Below are positions 32,121 to 43,920 of a DNA stretch of 64,000 nt, in pieces. The position numbers were made by a program, and so were the translations under genes. The notes under the pieces were generated by a model. It was not told the DNA's origin, ran no database searches, and saw only the letters and a list, made by a program, of their open reading frames with translations. The DNA lies in NCBI RefSeq assembly GCF_002994745.2, contig NC_037091.1, forward strand, positions 11,656,501 through 11,720,500. Direction: 5' to 3'. The DNA comes from Rosa chinensis (lineage: Eukaryota > Streptophyta > Magnoliopsida > Rosales > Rosaceae). How positions within the stretch are numbered: the first letter of the stretch is position 1; each line of letters starts with the position of its first letter.

Positions 32121-32464
32121 ACTTCTTCACTTTCTATTTTATACTAAATTTATCTTTCACTGTTTGTATGAAGCAGGAAATTAAGTACTACAGGAGATTT
32201 GTACCAAGGGCAGCGTCAAAGGACCAATAAAAGCACAAGCAACAAGTGTTCACGCCAGACGGCCAGAGTGTTGTAAATTACAGAAACTGTTGAATGAGAG
32301 GAAGCGCATTTCTTATGTGGATGAGAATTTTGTCCTTTAATTTAATTTCTGCATTTTAAATTGTTCGAACACAATGTTTTTTTTTTTTTTTTTCCTAAAC
32401 TGAGTCTTGTTCAAATTATTGATTTAATTGAACCTTTTATCACAGAAAATCAGAAACCAAACTG

Positions 32465-32604
32465 AAAAAGGACCACCTTTCACAGGACGATTATGAGCGT
32501 GTGACTCTGGGTGGGTCGCCTTGATGTTTATCTTCTAATGGGGTCTTGGTCATCCTGTCTTGGGAGTAATGACAGTCGTGTCTTGGTTGTTTTTTGAAGC
32601 TTAC
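32465..32604. repeat. Duplicated intergenic segment, copy 3 (left part)
   Basis: Shares aaaggaccacctt, gtcttggtcatc and agtaatgacagt(c/g)gtgtctt with copies 1 and 2. It is cut at cttac by the solo LTR starting at 32605 and continues at 51508. Confidence 0.65.
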
Positions 32605-33005
32605 TGTTTGGCTCCAAAACCAGTTGGCGTGCAAACTGTTTCTTTTGAGCGTGTGCGCAGGCGTGCCAGCACCGTGGGGTGCAGTCGTCGGGGCGTCCCT
32701 TGACCTGACTTCTTGAATCAAGCGCTGTGGACGAGGAGAGCACCAACCTCGTCACAAGGCTCTTTTCCTTGCCTTTCGGAGAAGGACTTCTTTGCCTTAC
32801 GCGGGTAAGGGCTTTGGTTGTGGTCTCTTCGCGTTCACCGTATCAATACTTAGTGTTGTAGACTAAGCAGAGCAATCACTGGGAAGTTGTGAGAAAGCAC
32901 AGGGTTTGATAAAGCGTGACTTTAGCTTCGCTGGGTTGCGAGGGCGTTACCCTTGCTTCGCTGGTAGTATCGATGGCAGTCGGCTCGCGGGGAGACTAGG
33001 ACTGG

Positions 33006-34894
33006 TGATTTATGTGCTTAAATGCAACTTACACGCAATAAGGGCACGGTCATCAAAGAAGTGGGAAATATTTGAACCCGAAATTATCGTACCACGGGGA
33101 TTGAAAAGCTAACTTCAATCCTTGGTTATGCCGATTACTAAGTCACTAACAATTAACAAAATCTAGAAAAATAGCACCAAGCTATTTACAAGCCCGGCTT
33201 GGAACAACCAAGCCTAAAATTGGTCAAGAGAACCACAAGTGAATGCGGAAACCCACAACCGAGTGGTATTGACAATGAAAGTGGTTTGTGAAATTTGATT
33301 TTGATTGTGAAAAATAAAATTGACAATTGAAAATTAAAATTGCAACTAAAGATAAATATAATAGAAACTAATCAAGAAGTGGAAATTAGGTTACTAGGGT
33401 ATCCTCCTAGCCAAAATTAATGCACAAATATATTCGGACAATGGTCATTCCATTCATAATGGCATCAAGAACCGTACCCAAGGCTTTTCAAGGCTCATGG
33501 GTCATTAGATTCCTTAAAGGGTATTTCTACTCCGGATCAAGGGTCGTGGAAACTCAATTGGGACAATCTAGAGCCTTGTTAGGGCCTCTAGTTGCACCAA
33601 AAGGCGAAGAGTCCTAGAATCAAAGTACCCAAGCTAGCCAATACGGCAATTGAAATTGGTATTGTAACTAACCATGTTCTAAACAAATGTCCTAGTTATA
33701 AATTAGAGAAGTGATTAGGTCCCCTAATTTGTTCTAGACATGCTCATCTACACATTGAAGAGTTAATCAAGCTCCTAATCATGCATCTAAGCCAAATAAT
33801 ATAGATTAGAACATATGCCAAACACGAAATTAAAAACCATTGAATTAAAACATATTTATTACATCAAATTCATGCTAGGGCTCAAACCCTAGCTTCCTAA
33901 ATAGACTACTCACAACCCATCAATAAATCAACAAAAATATACATCAATTAAAGAGGTAAAGGTGAAGAGGAGTGAGAAGCAACAAGAACAAGTCACAAAT
34001 TGCTAAGGAGCAAGTATGACAAGCCTTGATTTATGATTTCCTACTTTTACCCAATCTTAAATATTGATGTTCCTTGAAGTCCCTTGAGAAATTGATGAGG
34101 ATTTGATGTGGAGTAGTGAAGATTAAAAGAAAATATATAGTGGGTATGGTGGTGTGGTGTTTTGGGGAGGAAGAGAGGATGAGAAAAGGAATTCTGGTGG
34201 TGTGTCATGTGCGGCTACTGTTGGATAGGGAATTATATATGGGTGTGCTGCTGTAGGGTTCTCGTAAAGGACAGAGGGTAGTGTGAGTAAATGGATGGAT
34301 GGATAATTGCCAGAGGGAGAAGAAACGGAATCTAGGCTGTTCAAAAAGGAGAGAAATTAAATGGCACGTGGTGGTGTGTGAGTTAGAATGGATTAGGCCC
34401 AATTATGATTAATCAAACCATTGATTAATTTATGGTTTAATTAATCATCATGCTGCTGATTCCCTTTGCTTCTTCACGTGCCCACCATTTGTTAATTAAA
34501 TTAACACTTCTTTGCTTCTTTTATTATTATTATTTTTTTCTTTTCTCCCTCTTCTTCTCAATGCATTTCCGCATATACTATCGGAGGCAATTAGATTCTG
34601 CTCCTTTGATGGCGTTGACCACGGTTGACCCGCATCGACTATTTCGTCTCTTTCTCAGAAACTCTAATTAACTCCAATTTTACATCATTTCCTCACGATT
34701 TCCGCAACTCCGCTTATTTCCTACAAATAAATAAAAATGGATTAATTACATTATAATTGACTTGAGGACTAACTAATTTATCATGTTTTAGATACAATTA
34801 CATGCATAAAAATGCGTGTAATCAACTGGAAGTACGGTCGCTGGGTTTCAACGAGGTTGAAGGTTTGCTTCGGGGAGGCTTTTTTTTTTTACAC
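33006..34894 (-). repeat. 3' LTR of the Athila-like element
   Basis: From tgatttatgtgc to a T-rich end. At 33201-33210 it keeps ggaacaacca uninterrupted, the empty site for the 8-kb insertion found in the other LTR. Frames here give no recognisable protein. Confidence 0.8.
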
Positions 34895-37304
34895 TTTTTC
34901 TTTTCTTTTCTCTTTCTTTCTCCTTTTTTTTTTTCAACTTTCTTTTTATTTTCACAACTTTTTTTTTCTTTTCTTTCTTCACACAACCTTTTTTTTTTTT
35001 TTTCCAATTTTGAGAATTTTCTTTTCTATACAAAATCACTCACCCCCACACTTATTCTTTTGTAACCTCACACTTTTGACTTTTCTTTCTTTTGAAGCAC
35101 TCAAACATAAAGTCATTCTCTCGAATCGCTTCACCAACTACCATGGAAGGGTAGGATAAAAGTGTTTAGGCTTGGTAGGGATTTGTGGTGCAAATGAATA
35201 AAAATGCTAAATAAATAAATAGGCTCAAAGTGGCAATCTAGTGGTAAATATCTTTGGGCACATGCTTCTTTGGCCATGGTGGTATTATTCCTAATTGCCT
35301 CAATCCTTTCTATCCCGTCGCAAGCTAAAAGTAGCCTCAAGAGCTCTCAAGCAAGTTCTAGATACGCAATGTCATAAAATTGTACACACATGAAGAAAAA
35401 GTGAATGAACAATGCATACACTATGGATGTTAGGCTCAAAAGCTCACAAATAAGGCATGCAAGTTAATCGAATAATCTATATGCTTCTCTAACTATGATG
35501 AACGAACCTAACATAGGCTATGTGCACACATATAATCAAGCATAGATCACATATACACTCAATCACAAAACAAATTCAAAGTCTTAGATCATGCTCAATC
35601 TATCCACAATCATATCAAGTTAAGTCCATGGCTCGTCATTGGGGTTGGAAAAGGCATTAACCACTAAAATATAATTACATAAAGCTAATCTAATTTTTTT
35701 TTTTAGTCGCCCGAGCCCTCACCCCCACACTTAAAACCAACATTGTCCTCAATGTTGTAAAGTGAGCTAGAAAGCTAAAAGCCGTGTCGGATTTAGGCAT
35801 GAGAGTGAAGTCGGGGAGAAGGCACACAAATTAACTATGAAAATAAAAATCTAAATGCGGAGAAAAGACGGAAAACCCCCTTTGTTGACCCTCCATTGCT
35901 CACGACCTTCAGAGAAGACTAAAATAAGACACCAACTTCAAGGCACAAGGCCTTGACTTCCTTAACGTATGCTCCATAATAGCTCAAGGTGCTCAAGAAA
36001 GATTGATTCCATTGAAAAATATATAGTGTCCAAAGAGCAATGCGTCACAAATAGGCTACCAAAGAATAAGGACAAGGTCCTTCATTAAGCACATGGCCTT
36101 GATCAACTCCAACACACCTCACAACAGCCCTACAATGGCCTCCATTGAAGAGTTGAAGTGCAAGAAGTCCAACCAACCCGAGTGAACAAAAACTAGTAAG
36201 TGCAGAAAACTTCCAGCAATGACCTTTTTGTCTTTAGATACCCATATCTCAAACTCAGAAATAGATAAATAAGTGAGACTACTTGAATTAGAAATTAGAC
36301 TCAGAGAGCTTTCTATCCATATAAAGTGAGGCACCTATCTCCAATTGAAATGAAAATTAAGGCCGGTCAAACTTGCCAATCTGTCATGAAGTTTTCTGCT
36401 GACCCTCAGGCACCAAAACTGTAATATCTGAAGCTCTAGAGGTTCAAAGAGGGTGAGACCAACTGGATACGAAAATAGACTCATGAATATATCTGAAGGT
36501 AAAATTTCACTGAAGTATCATAGCTGAGTCAAACATCGTTGGCCTCCAAACTCACTGATCTGTTCTGCAGTTTCTGCTGTGTCCTGTTTCTGGCCCCTGT
36601 CACTTAGAACACAATATCTGAAGTTAGGAAAACTGTTTCTTCCATATATAGAGGACATGTGAAGATACATCTCTGAAAAATTTTAGCTCCAAATAGCTTG
36701 ATATGTAGAGGGTGTAGCTTCTCAAAGTCAATCTACAGTAGCTGTCTCTGTTCTGACCTCCATGCATTGACTATTAAATAACTTGCGTTCCATTGACTGA
36801 AAGTGGTTCAAATTTTGGCACAAGACAGTAGACACCCAGGGATATATCTCCAGAAAATTTCAGCTGAAATTCACATGTTTATTGGAAGTTATAGTCAACC
36901 AAATTCAACTGAACTTTCTGGACAGAAACTACTCACCACTACATTCTTGCTTTCTTCACACTTCCAACTCCAAACATCTCCCATCCTCCCAAAAAAATGG
37001 CGAAAAAGCCTTATTGATGCAAAATGAATAAGTAAATTTCAAAACTACCTAGGGTTGCCTCCCTAGAAGCGCTTGTTTTTAAAGACCTCAAGCCGGTCTT
37101 CTTCACTTTTCTTCCTCAAGGTGGCTCAAAGGATGTCTTCTTACCACCCACAACAATTGTGCTAGCCTCACCATCATTTCCAAAACATCTAGCAATTGAA
37201 TAAGCGAGCTGGTAGCTTGGAGGTGGAGGCCAATCAAACCTCTTTGGAATTTCCTTCTTCTTCACAACTCCGCAAGTCTCCCTTAATTTCTTGATGGACT
37301 CCTC
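34895..37304 (-). other. Non-coding 3' internal region of the Athila-like element
   Basis: Next to the LTR is a long pyrimidine tract on the plus strand (34880-35010), i.e. a purine tract on the sense strand, with cccccacactt words at 35043 and 35722. Between about 36190 and 36960 there are degenerate repeats containing atctgaag and (t/c)tctgcagtttctgctg-like words. No pol coding is seen. Confidence 0.65.
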
Positions 37305-40300
37305 TTATGCTTCACTCAATGGTGAACTTTTCTTCTTGTGTTTCTCATAAGTCTCAAGAATAGGGGTTGTTTGCTTTTCAAGCTTAATAGTAGGCTCCAA
37401 AGTAGAAGTAGGAACTACATCATCATGCTTCAATGGTGGTTCATGGTCATAGCCCCAAATAGGTGAGAAATGATCTTGTGCACGGATTGTAGGCTTGGAG
37501 GGATTCAAAGGTCCAAAGATCCGCTCACTTTTGGCTTCATTACCCTTCACTAAATTGATAGAGAGCACACTCTTCACTATTTCCGGAGGATATATGGGTT
37601 CAAGACTCTTAAGTAATACCTTTTGTCCCAATATCTTCATTTTGATGGTGCCCTTTTGAACATTGATTTTTATTCCCGCGGTTGCCATAAAGGGTCTACC
37701 AAGAATGATAGATATGTCTTTGTCACTATGAGGTCCATCATCCATATCTAATACCACCAAATCCGCCGACAAGTAGAACTTATCAACCTTGATTAACACA
37801 TCTTCAACAACACCCATGGCTCTCTTAATGCTCCGATCCGCAAGTTGCAAGAATATAGGAGTAGCTTTAATAGGTCCAAGGTCAAGTTTCTGGAAAGTCT
37901 GAAAAGAAATAATGTTAATACTTGAACCAAGGTCCATCAAAGCTCTATCAAAGACTTTCTCACCAATAGTGCAAGAGATATTGAAGCTCCCCGGATCCTT
38001 GAGTTTTGGGGGAATCCGTCTTTGCAAGATAGCACTAACCTCCTCACAAATCTCGAACCGCTCATCATTCTTTATCCTCCTCTTATGGGTGCACAAGTCC
38101 TTTAGAAATTTTGCATAAACCGGCATTTGTCGAAGAAGCTCAATCAAAGGTATATTGACATTGACCTTTTTTAAAATATCATGCACTTTGGACATCAAGC
38201 CAACTTTCTTCTTCTTCCCACTATTCTTCACATTTTCCTTTCTTGGCACATTAGGGTAGGGAAGTTGAGGTTCCGGTATGCTCAAGTCAAAAGGTAGATC
38301 AAAGGTGAGACTCCCGGTGGTGCCCCTAAGGGTAGTCACGGTCCCACTAGGGTTCTTAGCCCTCAAGGCCTCGCCTAGTGATGAGTAGATCGGACTACTC
38401 CTATCCTTAGAACTACCGTGCACATGTAGGTCTTCCTCCTTATTTCTCCCCTCTTTTTCTCTAGAAGTAGATGGCTCAAACTCATGAGTGGTGGGTCTAA
38501 TGTCATCAAGAACCTTCCTAGAGGTGTCATCGGCCTTAGATGGGTCCCTAGCCTTCATGGCCTCACCATCTAAATTAGGGTCCGAGACATCCTCATCCCT
38601 AGAAGTCTTCTTTCTCAATAAAGCTCTTTCCTTGCCACTATCAATCAATCCATATTTGCTTGCATTGTTCTCAAAGGACAAGAAACCATAACCTTTACCA
38701 AGAATAGCTTCTCCGGAGGGTACATTTTCTTCCCCTCCGGCTACCTTATCCACCCCCTTATTTCTTCCTTTGGCATTCAAAGTCACATCACCCACTCCAT
38801 ATTTACCGGAAGGTACATTTTCTTCCCTTCCGGTCCCATCCTCCTTATGATAAAAAGAATCATGATGTGTATGCAATTGATCATCAACAACATGGCCAAG
38901 AGGTACATTTTCTTCCCTCTTGGCCCCATATGAATGCAAATCAACATCATCATCAAATAAAGGATTTGTATGGAAACTAGAAGATGTAGGCATGTAAACA
39001 TGATTATCATATACCTTTCCCGAACGTAGAGTGGTGATGGCATTGCATTCATGGAGTTTTCCTCTTGGGTTTGGCTCCGGTTGTGAAGGTAAGGCTCCTT
39101 TTGGTCTCTCACTCATGTTGGTGGCCATTTGGCCCACTTGTACCTCTAATCTAGCCATGCCTTGTTGTAGAGTTTGATACCCTTGAACTAGTGAAGAGAT
39201 GCTTTGCTTGGTATCCGCATTAGTAGAAGTTTGAACCTTGAGAAACTCTCCCATCAAATCTTCAAAATTAGGCTTCTTTGGTTCACTTGGAGCTTGAATA
39301 GGAATGCCTTGAAGAATAGGAGGGGAATTTTAGTTCTCGCCTTGGTGGGAGCCTTGAAATGAGCTAGGATTTCCTTGAAACTTGCTACCACTATAGCCAA
39401 CACCTTGTGTAAACCCGGGAGGGGTGTTTTGACCATGAAATCCTTGACTTGAGGTAGATTGACCTTGAGAATTAGACCCATATGCTTGCTGTCCATGTTG
39501 ACCATATTGTGAAAATTGGGTATTTCCTTGGTGTGCATTGCCATAATTAGCAACATTTGATGAGTCATGACCTTGGCCACCTCAAGCACTAGATGAACCT
39601 CCTTGGTCTCTCTAAGAAAAATTGGGATGATTCCTCCAACCGGGGTTATAAGTATTAGAGTAAGGATCATTTCTTTGGTTCCTTGGCACAAAATTACCCA
39701 CTTGGTTCACTTGTTCTTCAATAAAGTCCGGAAACTTGGATGATAAGTGACACTCTTGAGTAGAATGTGCTAGACTCTCACAAAGCAAACATGATGTAGA
39801 AGTTGCCATTTTGACTTGGGCTTGAGTAGGATTCCGGTTCACTTGGTTTAGAAATTGGTCAATCTTGCTTTCTAGCCTCTTGAACTCATGCATAGAAGGC
39901 CCGGATGATGTTCCTTGAACCTCATAGATTCCACCACGGCTCGATGTGTTCTCCTTGCTAGGTGCTTGTTGTCTCCTTGCATCATGATCATCCCAATGAA
40001 GGGAATTAAGTGAAAGCTCTTCATATGTGTCCCAAGCGGATTCGGGAAGCTTGCTTGCAATAGTTCCACCACTAAAAGTGTCAACTCTGTCTTTGGTCCG
40101 CCATCAATCCTCTATAGAACTTGTCCACAAGAAACCACTTCTCTAACCCATGGTGAGGACATGACATTTCAAGATCCTTAAAGCGCTCCCAACACTCATG
40201 GAAACTTTCTTGTAGGAGTTGTCGGAATGCAATTAGCTCATCTCTAACATTGGAAGTTCTTGAAGGAGGATAGTACTTTCCTAAGAAAGTTTCTTGCATC

Positions 40301-40815
40301 TCAACCCATGTACGTATTGATCTAGGAGGCAACTTGCTCAACCACTTTCTTGCATGGTTCTTGAGTGTGAAAGGGAATAATCTAAGCTTCAAACCATTAG
40401 AAGTGAGACCATTAGGTTGAATGGTAGTACACACTTGCTCAAACTCCGCAATGTGGTCATAAGGATTTTCCAAAGCCATGCCATTAAATGTGGGTAGAAT
40501 GCTCAATGTAGTTGGCTTGATCTCAAAGTGATGGTCAGATGGAGGGAGTACAATGCAAGAAGGGTGATCAACAATTGTGGGACTAGTGTACTCCCTCATG
40601 GTCTTGCCTTGGGGAGGATTTTGTGCGTCTCCCATGTTGACTTCTCCTTGTGAATGTCTTAGAGGTACTCTCTCTTGATCAAGAACTCGAGTTGGAGCAC
40701 TCTCGGTCACTAATGGCCTTCGAATCCTCCTTCTTGGTCTCCCTCTAGTGTCCTCACTCAATACCCTTCCGCTTCTAAGAGTGATCGGTTGATATGAAGA
40801 AGATGCTTCGTTCAT
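37305..40815 (-). pseudogene. Athila-type gag and retropepsin
   Basis: It starts MNEASSSYQPITLRSGRVLS. The capsid region includes ARKWLSKLPPRSIRTWVEMQ and FHECWERFKDLE. Frame is lost near 40080. A canonical zinc knuckle, CLLCESLAHSTQEC, lies near 39750-39790. Stops replace codons at about 39614 (after NHPNFS) and 39331. The last open frame (39257-37305, 650 codons) has three ENVP repeats and a retropepsin with ALMDLGSSINI near residue 441 and SIILGRPFMATAGI. The family motif is usually D-x-G-A; here it is D-L-G-S. It would have formed particles and processed them. The damage is light: one frameshift and two stops. Confidence 0.85.
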
Positions 40816-41306
40816 ACACCTTGGAACAAAAATGAGACCACGTAATGAGTACTCAAGAATTCACAAAAATAGGCAATGAGACTCCAATTTCACTTTTTAC
40901 AATGAATGAGAGGGGTTAAGAAGAGAAAGTAAGACAACAATTAAACAAGAAAATAAAATAACAAAGCAAAGAAATGATGAAAACCAACAACTGAAGAAAT
41001 TAACGACTAAGTAGGAAACCTAATAAAAGGCTAGAAAACAAGTCAAGGCAAGTGACGATCGATATCGATGCTCATGTCTTACATGTACTACAAAGTAATA
41101 CAAGGCCCGTCACTTCGATAGAAATAATCACAATGTCTCAACAAACAAACACACAAGTAGGAAATAATCTAAATAAGAAAAGTAAAATAAAGAAACAGTT
41201 TTTTTTTTAAAAAATCTAAACAAACAAAGAAAAATTAACTAAAATTAAGAAAATAATGCAAGTGACCTAACAACCAAAAACCAAGGGATTAAAGCTATTA
41301 CACTTT

Positions 41307-41326
41307 AATCCCCGGCAACGGCGCCA
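41307..41326 (-). other. Primer-binding site of the Athila-like element
   Basis: The minus strand reads tggcgccgttgccggggatt, immediately next to the 5' LTR. This is the site used by Athila/Tat-lineage elements, matched to tRNA-Asp. The identical core recurs at 47119-47136. Confidence 0.8.
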
Positions 41327-41530
41327 TTTGATTTATGTGCTTAAATGCAACTTACGCGCAATAATGGCACGGTCATCAAAGAAGTGGGAAATATTTGAAC
41401 CCGAAATTATCGTACCACGGGGATTGAAAAGCTAACTTTAATCCTTGGTTATGCCGATTACTAAGTCACTAACAATTAACAAAATCTAGAAAAATAGCAC
41501 CAAGCTATTTACATACCCGGCTCGGAACAA

Positions 41531-43920
41531 TGATACGTGCAAAAGCATTCGCCAATTTAAACCCTGAAAATGTCGAGCGTTAGTATAGGATAAGCAGGGA
41601 TCGTTCTAAACCGGGGATTGAGGGTGCTAACATGTGAGACAAAATTAAAGAAAAGAATATACACATTTACGAAATCAAAGATATAATATACAAGTTTCAC
41701 ACGAAATTAAAAACATATACAAGTTAAGTTAGAATTAAATTAGAAATCCATATACAACACAAATACAAACAACAAATCCTAGTTAAACTCTAACTACACA
41801 AATTCATGTATAACACAAACACATATTACTATTCACGAAAACACTATTCACGGAATTAAAATATATTTTCAGATTATTTACTTAATTATTTACGATTTAC
41901 ATGCATACTAAAAACCTAAATCGATTTTATTTATTTACAAATATACAAGAACACAAAACAAAAAAGAAGGGGGGTTTTAAAGATCAAAGTATAAATTTTC
42001 AGAAAACAATAAAAGAATAAAACGTTTTCTATACAAAGGTGGGAAAAGAAGAACTTTTCGAAGAACAATTTTTCAAGAAATAATCAAGAACAATCCATTC
42101 ATGCAATCTTTAATCTTTTAGTTACCATGGAACGATATCAACCAAGAAACAAAGTTACAAGCGCCCAATGTCCCTTATATGACTTCCCTTTACACAATTG
42201 AATAGAACAAGCGCCTAAACAATATATTTCAAATGCAAGTATCACACAATCAAAGCAACTCATGATCTCATGCATTCAAATCATTAAGAGCAAGTGAAAG
42301 TTTAGTCAATAAACATGCAAATTCAAGTATTCAAAGCAAGTCTTTTCATTACATGCATAATCTGATCTCAACCTTTGTACAAAGCCTTTACTACCATATT
42401 GAACTAGGATCAACAAGCGTTCACCTAATTACTAGCTCCAAATACATGCAATCATTCTATCTTGCGCACCAAAGAACAAGAACACATAAAAGTTCTCCAT
42501 AAAACAAAACCAGATTATCATTCCATATTTCGGCAACTAATAAAGATCAAACACGCATAAACCAATCAATCATTGAAAAGAACATCCAAATTGCATTCAA
42601 AAATCAGATTGTTAACTCATAGTTTCGGTTTTACATATAAGAAAATCAAAACAGAAAATACAAATACAAAAACACTAAACCGTAAAGAAAACATAGGGAA
42701 GATGGTATGAACAACCCTTAACTACGTCCCAAGGTCCAAAGCAGATCCAAGGCAGCAACACAAGGTAGAATTCACGGCTAGGATGGAGGGTGGCACGGCT
42801 AGGAGCTTGTAGATGCAAAAACCTGAAACTTAAGAGCAAACCGGTGAGAAATCGAATTTGTGGAGAAAAAGTGTTCACCCCTGAACGTCTAATACACAAG
42901 GTATATATAGTAGAACGTCTCAAGGCACTCCCAATTCGTTTCTACTTGGTTTCTCTTAGTTCGTGTTGATTTAGGACTTCTTTCTCACAAAACAGATTTC
43001 CGGCAGGATTGACCTCAGTCCACTAAAACGGCCATAACTTGCTCTAGAAAATAGCTATTGACGAACCGTAAAACTCTCTGGAAACTAGACATCCGTAGCT
43101 TTCCAACCATATAAAGATCATAATTTTCTGAGCTCTGAGAGATTTTTGACACTCCGTTGAAGTTGACTGATCTGCACAGGCAGATTTCCGAATCTGTAAT
43201 GGATTTGTCTTTTAATGCACAAGTTGAGTCCAATTCGGTTTTCCCTTGCATCACATGCCTCTCACATGTCTTCCACGCCTATTCTGAAGTAGAAACGTCA
43301 AGAACCTTCAAGAATCCTCAAGAATCTCACGAAATTCAATCCTTACTCAACAAGAAGTCCAAAGTCCACATTACTTTGTAATTCGAATTCCTTGTTGCTT
43401 CCTCTTCCATGTGCACGGCATATGACCTTCTTGAGACTTCTAGATGCTTCATGATCGTTCCATAGCTCTCCTAGTATGAGTAGAACTCCATATACAAGTA
43501 GGTTTCCTAGTTGAATACAAACTTCTTTTCTGCGATTCTTCTACACTCTTCCGGAACCTTCTTGAGTAATCCTTATCCAACAGGGACTCCTTGTCACACT
43601 AGGATTCCTTATCTGAGTAGAATTGAGTTTCCTTGTCCAAGTAGAACTTCTAATTTCCGCGACTTAAGAGTTTGAATCCAAGTCAGCTTCTGATTCCTAC
43701 TCCAACTAGGATTCCTTTTCCTAGTCAAACTGGGAGAACTTCCATTTCTTCATTTCTTTCCATTTCTGCGCCACTTGTGCTTTCCTTAGCCATTTTTGGA
43801 CCTTGAGACTCCATTTTACCTGTAAAACACTAACTAAGTTAAATTGATCGAGATAAAGGAAATAACTTAGCAAAATATAGGGTTTAAACATTATAAACGT
43901 CTCATTTTATGCTCCTATCA
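41531..43920 (-). repeat. 3' LTR of the 8-kb element
   Basis: 2,390 bp, from tgatacgtgcaaaagc to gctcctatca, nearly identical to 47141-49530. The same three short frames occur in both copies; they do not resemble any protein I know and are treated as chance. Confidence 0.9.

Noticed and set aside
34802..35159. Phenylalanine/serine-rich plus-strand frames and lysine-rich minus-strand frames
   Set aside because: They arise from the T-rich tract next to the Athila-like LTR. Composition alone explains the lack of stops.
42675..43381. Identical small frames in 42675-43381 and 48285-48991
   Set aside because: They are duplicated only because they lie in the two LTRs of the 8-kb element. They match no known protein and overlap on both strands.
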